Shown in pieces: positions 6,721-12,780 of a DNA stretch of 14,984 nt. Positions within the stretch are counted from its first letter, which is position 1. Every line of letters starts with the position of its first letter. This stretch comes from Oscillospiraceae bacterium (GTDB taxonomy: Bacteria; Bacillota; Clostridia; Oscillospirales; Ruminococcaceae), in assembly GCA_016303235.1 (NCBI GenBank), contig JAEDMB010000036.1, positions 1 to 14,984 of the forward strand. Reading direction: 5' to 3'. The notes below the pieces were generated by a model. The model was not told the DNA's origin and searched no databases. It saw only the letters and a program-made list of their open reading frames with translations. The position numbers and the translations under genes are program-made.

Positions 6721-8085
6721 ATGGAAATTCCTTACAAAATTTATCTCAATGAAGATGAGATTCCGAAACAATGGTATAATGTCCGTGCCGATATGAAAAA
6801 CAAGCCTGCACCTCTGCTCAATCCTGCTACTCTCAAGCCTATGACTGCCGAAGAACTTGAAGGCGTTTTCTGCAAGGAGCTTGTTAAACAGGAACTCGAT
6901 AATACTACTGCGTATTTTGATATTCCCGATGAAATCTATAATTTCTACAAAATGTACCGCCCAGCTCCGCTTGTAAGAGCTTATTTTCTTGAAAAGGCTC
7001 TTGATACTCCCGCAAAGATTTATTATAAATTTGAAGGAAACAATACTTCCGGAAGTCACAAGCTCAATTCCGCAATAGCTCAGGCTTACTATGCAAAAGC
7101 TCAGGGACTTAAAGGCGTTACAACCGAAACAGGTGCAGGTCAGTGGGGAACTGCTCTTTCTATGGCATGCTCTTTCTTCGGTCTTGACTGCAAAGTGTTT
7201 ATGGTAAAATGTTCATATGAACAGAAACCTTTCAGACGTGAAGTTATGCGTACCTATGGTGCATCTGTAACACCTTCCCCCTCAACTGAAACAAATGTCG
7301 GAAGAAAAATTCTTGAGGAATTCCCCGGAACTACCGGAAGTCTTGGCTGTGCTATCTCCGAAGCTGTCGAAAAGGCTGTTTCCTCTGACGGTTACAGATA
7401 TGTTTTAGGCTCTGTACTTTCTCAGGTAGTTCTTCATCAGTCTATAATAGGTCTTGAAACAAAAGTTGCCCTTGACAAATACGGCGTAAAGCCTGATATA
7501 ATTATAGGCTGTGCCGGAGGCGGTTCAAATCTCGGCGGTCTTATAGCTCCGTTTATGGGCGAAAAGTTAAGAGGTGAAGCCGATTACAGAATTATTGCCG
7601 TTGAGCCTGCATCATGTCCGAGCCTTACAAGAGGAAAATATGCATATGATTTCTGCGATACCGGAAAGGTCTGCCCTCTTGCTAAGATGTATACTCTCGG
7701 CAGCGGATTTATTCCGTCTGCAAATCACGCCGGAGGTCTCCGCTATCACGGTATGAGCAGTATCCTTTCACAGCTCTATGATGACGGTCTTATGGAAGCT
7801 ACATCAGTTGAACAGACTGAAGTATTTGCAGCCGCACAGCAGTTCGCAAGAGTTGAAGGTATTCTCCCTGCTCCCGAAAGCAGTCATGCTATCCGTGCAG
7901 CAGTAAATGAAGCTCTTAAATGCAAGGAAACAGGCGAGGAAAAAACTATTGTATTCGGTCTTACCGGTACAGGCTATTTTGATATGTATGCTTATCAGAA
8001 ATTCAATGACGGCACTATGTCAGATTATATCCCGACTGATGCCGAACTTGAAAAGAGTCTTTCAAAACTTCCTAAGATTTCATAA
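6721..8085 (+). CDS. trpB: TrpB2-type tryptophan synthase beta chain (PLP-dependent)
   Basis: A 454-residue fold-type II PLP enzyme that would join indole to serine to make tryptophan. The PLP-lysine motif GSHKLNS places K114 as the Schiff-base lysine. TETGAGQWG (134-142, with E136) matches the catalytic glutamate loop, and GCAGGGSN (263-270) is the phosphate-binding loop. The long N-terminal extension (IYLNEDEIPKQWYNV) and a length about 50 residues above classical TrpB1 mark the TrpB2 branch, which is often encoded apart from trpA and may salvage free indole. No trpA or other trp gene is present, in line with that. Near the C-terminus GLTGTG (413-418) puts Thr where classical TrpB has the Ser contacting the PLP ring nitrogen. 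It is transcribed alone, with tyrA downstream under its own promoter. Confidence 0.93.
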   Translation: MEIPYKIYLNEDEIPKQWYNVRADMKNKPAPLLNPATLKPMTAEELEGVFCKELVKQELDNTTAYFDIPDEIYNFYKMYRPAPLVRAYFLEKALDTPAKIYYKFEGNNTSGSHKLNSAIAQAYYAKAQGLKGVTTETGAGQWGTALSMACSFFGLDCKVFMVKCSYEQKPFRREVMRTYGASVTPSPSTETNVGRKILEEFPGTTGSLGCAISEAVEKAVSSDGYRYVLGSVLSQVVLHQSIIGLETKVALDKYGVKPDIIIGCAGGGSNLGGLIAPFMGEKLRGEADYRIIAVEPASCPSLTRGKYAYDFCDTGKVCPLAKMYTLGSGFIPSANHAGGLRYHGMSSILSQLYDDGLMEATSVEQTEVFAAAQQFARVEGILPAPESSHAIRAAVNEALKCKETGEEKTIVFGLTGTGYFDMYAYQKFNDGTMSDYIPTDAELEKSLSKLPKIS

Positions 8086-8120
8086 TAATAAAAAACGGGT
8101 GACCTGAAAGGTCGCCCGTT
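8086..8120. terminator. Hairpin between trpB2 and tyrA, terminator-like mainly on the minus strand
   Basis: AACGGGTGACC (8094-8104), loop TGAAA, GGTCGCCCGTT (8110-8120). Read as plus-strand RNA the 11-pair stem is complete with one U.G wobble, but what follows is AAATTTCAG, a poor U-tract. Read as minus-strand RNA the stem has one C.A mismatch but runs into TTTTTTATTATTA (8095 down), a strong U-tract. It may act in both directions. On the minus strand it is the only strong terminator signal I noticed after sigE. Confidence 0.7.
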
Positions 8121-8131
8121 AAATTTCAGCC

Positions 8132-8160
8132 TTGACTTTTTGGCTTTAAAGTGATATAAT
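8132..8160 (+). promoter_or_regulatory. Sigma-A promoter of tyrA
   Basis: TTGACT (8132-8137), 17 bases, TATAAT (8155-8160). The predicted start near 8167 gives a leader of about 29 bases containing AGGAGG (8179-8184). It begins only 12 bases after the hairpin at 8094-8120, so the hairpin is outside the tyrA transcript and is not an attenuator. Confidence 0.87.
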
Positions 8161-8195
8161 ATTAAAAACATGATTTACAGGAGGAATTTTAAAAT

Positions 8196-9047
8196 ATGAA
8201 TATTCTTGTTTCAGGAATGGGACTTATAGGAGGTTCATTCTGCAAGGCTCTTAAAAAATATACAAATCACACTGTAACCGGCTACGATATTAATAAGGAT
8301 ATCGAAAAGCTTGCACTTTCGGAAAAAAGCATTGACCGTATTTTTAATGGCGACTATTCGGATTTTGATATTATCATAGTATGCATGTATCCAGAAATTA
8401 CAGAAAAATATTTCTGCGAAACAATTCCGCAACTGAATAAAAATACTCTTATCACAGATGTATGCGGTATCAAGGGCGAAATGTCTGAACGTATTCACAG
8501 GCTTGCAAAACATTATAAAATAGAATATATACCCATTCACCCTATGGCAGGAAAGGAAGTCGGAGGATACAGCAACAGCACTGCTGATTTGTATATCCGT
8601 GCGAATATGGTAATAACTCCATTCAGCAACAGCGACAAATCAAAAACAGCAATGCTTTCGGAACTTGCCGAAAATATAGGATTCAGAAAAATTGTAGTGA
8701 CAACTCCGCAGGAACATGATGAAATGATTGCATATACCTCACAGCTTGCACATATAGTATCAAGTGCATATGTAAAAAGTCCCTCTCTTGACAAGGAAAG
8801 CGGATTCAGCGGAGGAAGTTTTCAGGATATGACAAGAATTGCTACTATGAACGAAAACATGTGGACTTCTCTCTTTATGCAGAACAGAAAAAACCTCGAA
8901 AAGGAACTTTCTGTTCTGATTGAAAATCTTGAAAAATACCGCAAAGCTCTTTCTGAAAACGATTCCGAAACTATGAAAAAGCTTATAAAAGAGGGTTCGG
9001 AACTCAAATATCAGAACCTTAAAAAGCGTGTAGGCGAATCAAATTAA
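8196..9047 (+). CDS. tyrA: Prephenate dehydrogenase (TyrA)
   Basis: A 283-residue enzyme oxidising and decarboxylating prephenate to 4-hydroxyphenylpyruvate in tyrosine synthesis. A Rossmann motif GMGLIGGS lies at 7-14. D31 at the end of the second strand (GYDIN) suggests NAD rather than NADP. TDVCGIKG lies at 87-94, and the hallmark HPMAG has H115 in the place of the substrate-proximal histidine of known TyrA enzymes. SQLAH (182-186) belongs to the dimerisation domain. It is about 80-90 residues shorter than Bacillus-type TyrA and has neither an ACT regulatory domain nor a fused chorismate mutase, so feedback inhibition by that route is not expected. A strong promoter and an AGGAGG site 11 bases before the ATG define the start. 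Its TAA stop overlaps the stop of the convergent sigE by 4 bases. Confidence 0.94.
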   Translation: MNILVSGMGLIGGSFCKALKKYTNHTVTGYDINKDIEKLALSEKSIDRIFNGDYSDFDIIIVCMYPEITEKYFCETIPQLNKNTLITDVCGIKGEMSERIHRLAKHYKIEYIPIHPMAGKEVGGYSNSTADLYIRANMVITPFSNSDKSKTAMLSELAENIGFRKIVVTTPQEHDEMIAYTSQLAHIVSSAYVKSPSLDKESGFSGGSFQDMTRIATMNENMWTSLFMQNRKNLEKELSVLIENLEKYRKALSENDSETMKKLIKEGSELKYQNLKKRVGESN

Positions 9048-9739
9048 TATTTTTCAAGCTGTACCCTTAACTTTCTGATAATTTTTTTCTCAAGCCTTGA
9101 AATATATGACTGTGATATGCCTATCATTTCAGCAACTTCCTTCTGAGTTTTTTCCTGTCCGTCAACAAGTCCGAAACGCATTTCCATTATTTCACGCTCA
9201 CGCTTTCCGAGTGATGAAACGGCATTTCTTAATATTTCACATTCAGCCTCGCTTTCGAGTCCCTTGCTGACAATATCCTCATCAGTGCCGATTATATCAG
9301 AAAGGAGTAATTCGTTTCCGTCATAGTCAATATTAAGAGGTTCATCAATTGAAAGTTCATTCTTGTACTGAACTGATTTTCTCAGATACATAAGAATTTC
9401 ATTTTCAATGCAACGGCTTGCATATGTTGCAAGCTTTATGTTTTTATGCGGTCGGAATGTATTCACAGCCTTTATAAGTCCGATTGTACCTATTGACACC
9501 AAATCTTCGACACCTACTCCCGTGGATTCAAATTTCTTTGCTATATACACAACAAGTCTGAGATTGTGTACTATCAGCATTTCACGGGCAGAGGGGTCAT
9601 TTTTTTCGAGTTTTTCAAAAATTTCGCTTTCCTCTTTTTTAGTGAGAGGGGGCGGAAGTGTATCCGCACCGTTTATATAATGCACCTCACCGCTTATAAG
9701 TCTTTTTATTTTTTCCACAAATTTTAAAAACAGATTCAT
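9044..9739 (-). CDS. sigE: RNA polymerase sporulation sigma factor, pro-sigma-E (SigE)
   Basis: A 231-residue sigma-70 family protein made as an inactive membrane-associated precursor; the mature factor directs early mother-cell transcription, including spoIIIA. The N-terminus is an amphipathic basic helix (MNLFLKFVEKIKRLIS). The GEVHYINGA stretch aligns with the known cleavage region of B. subtilis pro-sigma-E, placing the cut near H20/Y21. LPPPL is family-typical. Region 2 spans about 58-122, including the -10 recognition helix YASRCIENEILMYLRK. Region 4 spans about 172-226, with the helix-turn-helix at 198-218 (TQKEVAEMIGISQSYIS). It follows spoIIGA by 28 bases with AAAGGAG (9748-9754). 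In many relatives sigG comes next; here the convergent tyrA does. No terminator separates the two. Confidence 0.97.
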   Translation of the reverse strand: MNLFLKFVEKIKRLISGEVHYINGADTLPPPLTKKEESEIFEKLEKNDPSAREMLIVHNLRLVVYIAKKFESTGVGVEDLVSIGTIGLIKAVNTFRPHKNIKLATYASRCIENEILMYLRKSVQYKNELSIDEPLNIDYDGNELLLSDIIGTDEDIVSKGLESEAECEILRNAVSSLGKREREIMEMRFGLVDGQEKTQKEVAEMIGISQSYISRLEKKIIRKLRVQLEKY

Positions 9740-9767
9740 AAAAAAATCTCCTTTATATAAAATTTTT

Positions 9768-10595
9768 TCAGAGCTTAAGAAGATTCGGATTAAATATAGC
9801 TTTTTTATCTATATCCCGAATACCTATCATTGCATCGGCTTTTTTGCAACAGCCTGTATTTTTGCTTGTTATTATAATTTCATCGGGAGAAAATACCGGA
9901 ATCATTCCCGCTCCAGATACCGTTGAATACGGAATAATGCGAAATCCCTTTATTTTAAGACATTCTTCCGGATTATCGGGAATATTTATTATATCTGATA
10001 ATTCTTCACGACTGCATATTATAACCGGCTTTCCGCTGAAAAAATCAACAAGAGTATTTCCGGTATCTGCAAATCCCTCAAGAACGGCTGTATTTCCTTT
10101 ATATTTTACAGTTACTTTGTAATCATCGGACAAAAGCATATTCCTGTCGAAAAAATATCTGAAAATATTCAGTACAGTATATAAAAATGCTGTTACAAAT
10201 ATAAGTAAAAGAAGTGAAAAATCCACATAAAAATATGTATTGTTAAAATGCATAAATGACGGCTTAAGCCATATGTATACTGCAAATATAACTCCGCCGA
10301 AAATAAAATTCACCGTGAAAAAGCATACTGTATTTATAAAAAGCCTTTTTAAATTCCCGAATCCGAATGCTATAAATACTATTGTAGCTCCTGCAAATAT
10401 CTTTATAAGCATATTCAGAAAAATATTCAGCTCCGGAAGAAGTATCATAAGCGAATACAAGCTTCCGTATACTGCGGAAATTATTCCCCTTTTACCTGAT
10501 ATTTTACTTCTTGTTATTTTCGATGTCGCAAGAACAAGTATAAAATTTACATATATATTCAGAACTATCAGAACATCTGCATATATTGTCTGCAA
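9768..10595 (-). CDS. spoIIGA: Sigma-E processing peptidase (SpoIIGA)
   Basis: A membrane-anchored aspartic protease that removes the pro-sequence of sigma-E after a signal from the forespore. The N-terminal half carries about five membrane helices (starting at YADVLIVLNIYVNFILVLA), and the C-terminal half is a soluble retropepsin-like domain with the catalytic motif FADTGN (D177). It has 275 residues versus about 309 in B. subtilis. The start is TTG, with AAGGGGG (10604-10610) 8 bases upstream. No ATG lies near it in frame, and the resulting N-terminus aligns with MKIYLDV of the Bacillus protein. A Spo0A-type promoter stands upstream, and sigE follows in the same operon. Confidence 0.95.
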   Translation of the reverse strand: MQTIYADVLIVLNIYVNFILVLATSKITRSKISGKRGIISAVYGSLYSLMILLPELNIFLNMLIKIFAGATIVFIAFGFGNLKRLFINTVCFFTVNFIFGGVIFAVYIWLKPSFMHFNNTYFYVDFSLLLLIFVTAFLYTVLNIFRYFFDRNMLLSDDYKVTVKYKGNTAVLEGFADTGNTLVDFFSGKPVIICSREELSDIINIPDNPEECLKIKGFRIIPYSTVSGAGMIPVFSPDEIIITSKNTGCCKKADAMIGIRDIDKKAIFNPNLLKL

Positions 10596-10617
10596 TGAAA
10601 ATTCCCCCTTCTTTTTT

Positions 10618-10651
10618 ATTATAATACAGTGAATTTAAAATTTATGTCGAA
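10618..10651 (-). promoter_or_regulatory. Spo0A-dependent promoter of spoIIGA-sigE
   Basis: On the minus strand TCGACA (10650-10645) and a perfect TATAAT (10623-10618) are separated by 21 bases, too far for an ordinary sigma-A promoter. In B. subtilis spoIIG the -35-like and -10 elements are likewise about 22 bases apart, and Spo0A~P bound over the -35 compensates. Here the -35-like element lies inside a perfect 0A box. The predicted start near 10611 gives a leader of only about 16 bases, most of it the ribosome site. Confidence 0.65.
10645..10651 (+). promoter_or_regulatory. Spo0A binding box (0A box)
   Basis: TGTCGAA on the plus strand (TTCGACA on the minus) is an exact match to the 0A-box consensus. 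It sits 50 bases upstream of the spoIIGA start and overlaps its -35-like element. I saw no other perfect box in this intergenic region. It is also about 60 bases upstream of the divergent parE promoter. Confidence 0.65.
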
Positions 10652-10655
10652 TACG

Positions 10656-10672
10656 GGATAATATTTTTATCC
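10656..10672. repeat. Inverted repeat in the spoIIGA-parE control region
   Basis: GGATAA (10656-10661), TATTT, TTATCC (10667-10672): a 6-base inverted repeat directly behind the 0A box. Neither strand has a following T run, so it is not a terminator. It may be an operator or only a chance A+T-rich repeat. Confidence 0.4.
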
Positions 10673-10683
10673 TGTAATTAATT

Positions 10684-10701
10684 AAATTCTTAAAAGAATT
10701 T
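10684..10701. repeat. 18-base palindrome upstream of the parE promoter
   Basis: AAATTCTT (10684-10691), AA, AAGAATTT (10694-10701): perfect 8-base arms, ending 9 bases before the parE -35. Its placement between divergent promoters suits a dimeric regulator. I do not recognise the motif, and low complexity makes chance possible. Confidence 0.4.
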
Positions 10702-10710
10702 TAGTTCAGC

Positions 10711-10739
10711 TTGCATTTATGTTTTTTTTGTGATATTAT
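10711..10739 (+). promoter_or_regulatory. Sigma-A promoter of parE-parC
   Basis: TTGCAT (10711-10716), 17 bases including an eight-T run, then TATTAT (10734-10739). The predicted start near 10746 leaves a leader of about 37 bases with AAAGGA at 10770-10775. A possible TTG start at 10711 lies inside this promoter, which argues for the ATG at 10783. Confidence 0.65.
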
Positions 10740-10782
10740 AGAAATGGTCTATTTCAGATTAGAAAAAAGAAAGGATTTTTAT

Positions 10783-12759
10783 ATGGATAAAAATAATTAC
10801 AGCAATGAAAGCATTACTATGCTTAAAGGTGCGGACAAGGTGCGAAAGCGTCCCGCTGTTATATTCGGTTCGGACGGTCTTGACGGCTGTCAGCACTCTA
10901 TATTTGAGATTATATCAAACTCCATAGATGAAGCACGTTCAGGATACGGCGATAAAATTATAATTACAAGATTCAATGACTGCTCTGTTGAAGTCGAGGA
11001 TTTCGGACGAGGCTGTCCCGTTGATTTCAACAAATCGGAAAACCGTTTCAACTGGGAACTCGTCTTCTGTGAACTCTATGCAGGCGGAAAATTTGAAAAT
11101 TCCGCTGAATCCTATGATTTTTCACTCGGTCTTAACGGTCTCGGACTTTGTGCGACACAGTTCGCCTCCGAATATATGGACGTTGAAGTTCTGCGTGACG
11201 GATTCAGATACAATCTGCATTTTGAAAAAGGTGAAAATATCGGCGGTCTGAAAAAAGAAAAAACTTCCTCAAAGCAGACCGGAACCAAAACAAAATGGAA
11301 ACCCGATATTGATGTATTCACCGATATAAAAGCCGATGATTCTTTCTTTTTTGATATACTCAAAAGACAGGCTGTTGTAAATCCAAATCTTTTATTTGTA
11401 TACCGTTCCGAAAATTCTGACGGAACTTTTACCGAAACAAATTTCATATATGAAAACGGAATCAGTGACTACGTTAAGGAAATCGCCGGAGATAATGCCC
11501 TTGTATCGGTTCAGAACTGGAGCTGTGAAAAAAAAGGCCGTGACCGTGAGGATAAGCCCGAATATAAGGTTAAGCTGAATGTGTCACTGACTTTTTCAAA
11601 TAAAATAAAATTTCTTGAATATTATCACAATTCAAGCTTTCTGGAACATGGAGGTTCTCCAGAAAAGGCTGTCAAACAGGCTTTTGTCTCACAGATTGAT
11701 GCCTATCTGAAACAGAATAATGCATATCTGAAAAACGAGGCGAAAATTACTTTCAACGATGTTGAGGAATGTCTGATTCTTGTATCATCATCATTTTCAA
11801 CGCAGACCTCATACGAAAATCAGACTAAAAAAGCTATTACAAATAAATTCATCTATGAGGCTATGACTGATTTTCTTAAGCATCAGCTTGAAATATACTT
11901 CATAGAAAATCCCGATGAGGCGGAAAAAATTGCATCTCAGGTACTCCTCAACAAGAGAAGCCGTGAAAATGCCGAAAAAACCCGTCAGAATATGAAGAAA
12001 AAACTCTCCGGAACTATTGATATTTCTAATATGGTTCAGAAGTTCGTTGACTGCCGTACTAAAGATACTTCACGTCGTGAACTTTATATAGTTGAAGGCG
12101 ATTCCGCACTCGGTTCTGTAAAGATGGCAAGAAATGCCGAATTTCAGGCAGTTATTCCCGTAAGAGGAAAAATTCTCAACTGTCTGAAAGCTGAATACTC
12201 CAAAATATTCAAGAATGATATTATAACAGATATTATAAAAGTCCTCGGCTGTGGCGTAGAAGCTGAAACAAAGGCTAACAAGGATTTCGCAACATTCAAT
12301 ATTGACAACCTCCGCTGGAATAAAATCGTTATCTGTACTGATGCCGATGTTGACGGATTTCAAATCAGAACTCTTATTCTGACTATGCTTTACAGGCTTA
12401 CTCCCTCTCTTATTGAAAAGGGATTTGTCTATATTGCAGAATCACCGCTTTTTGAAATTACAACCAAAAATATGACATATTTCGCATACACCGAAAAGGA
12501 AAAGCAAAGTATTCTGAAAAAAATCGGCGATAAAAAATATACCCTGCAACGTTCAAAAGGTCTCGGCGAAAATGAACCTGATATGATGTCAGTCACTACT
12601 ATGAATCCCGATACAAGAAGGCTTATAAAGGTTACTGCCGACGACATAAGCGAATCCGCTGAAATGTTTGAAATTCTTCTCGGTGATGACTTACAGGGAC
12701 GTAAAAACTATATATCCGAACACGGTGCGGAATACCTTGAGCTTGCCGATATAAGCTAA
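10783..12759 (+). CDS. parE: Type IIA topoisomerase ATPase subunit, ParE-like (divergent)
   Basis: A 658-residue GyrB/ParE-family subunit that would bind and hydrolyse ATP for strand passage by the ParC-like partner. The GHKL domain carries catalytic-position E42 and Mg-binding N46 (FEIISNSIDEA), D73 and GGK (101-103). A QTK loop lies at 347-349. The TOPRIM domain has E438 (EGDSALG) and DADVD (520-524), then RSKGLGE. Several normally near-invariant positions differ: DNGRG is DFGRG (F74), GGLHGVG is LGLNGLG (115-121), and EGDSAGG is EGDSALG (L443). I recall similar variants from other Clostridia, so this is a clade and not decay; catalytic residues are intact. The start at 10783 (ATG, GAAAGGA 7 bases before) is preferred over an in-frame TTG at 10711, which overlaps the promoter. 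The gene precedes parC by 21 bases. Its assignment as topoisomerase IV rather than a second gyrase is inference. Confidence 0.9.
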   Translation: MDKNNYSNESITMLKGADKVRKRPAVIFGSDGLDGCQHSIFEIISNSIDEARSGYGDKIIITRFNDCSVEVEDFGRGCPVDFNKSENRFNWELVFCELYAGGKFENSAESYDFSLGLNGLGLCATQFASEYMDVEVLRDGFRYNLHFEKGENIGGLKKEKTSSKQTGTKTKWKPDIDVFTDIKADDSFFFDILKRQAVVNPNLLFVYRSENSDGTFTETNFIYENGISDYVKEIAGDNALVSVQNWSCEKKGRDREDKPEYKVKLNVSLTFSNKIKFLEYYHNSSFLEHGGSPEKAVKQAFVSQIDAYLKQNNAYLKNEAKITFNDVEECLILVSSSFSTQTSYENQTKKAITNKFIYEAMTDFLKHQLEIYFIENPDEAEKIASQVLLNKRSRENAEKTRQNMKKKLSGTIDISNMVQKFVDCRTKDTSRRELYIVEGDSALGSVKMARNAEFQAVIPVRGKILNCLKAEYSKIFKNDIITDIIKVLGCGVEAETKANKDFATFNIDNLRWNKIVICTDADVDGFQIRTLILTMLYRLTPSLIEKGFVYIAESPLFEITTKNMTYFAYTEKEKQSILKKIGDKKYTLQRSKGLGENEPDMMSVTTMNPDTRRLIKVTADDISESAEMFEILLGDDLQGRKNYISEHGAEYLELADIS

Positions 12760-12780
12760 TCAGATTAAAGGAGAACAAAA

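Noticed and set aside
6634..7059. Minus-strand open frame running out of trpB2 into the upstream gap
   Set aside because: It is antisense to the conserved PLP enzyme and crosses its promoter; no protein family is recognisable.
8086..8195. Possible attenuator or T-box for tyrA
   Set aside because: The hairpin ends before the tyrA -35, and the predicted leader is only about 29 bases, so it cannot control tyrA by attenuation.
10656..10672. GGATAA/TTATCC hairpin as a terminator
   Set aside because: The stem is short and A+T-rich, and neither side has a T run.
10711..10782. 24-codon N-terminal extension of parE from a TTG
   Set aside because: It overlaps the predicted -35, spacer and -10, lacks a ribosome site, and extends beyond the usual ParE N-terminus. 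The ATG at 10783 also places E42, N46 and D73 at the same numbers as E. coli GyrB.
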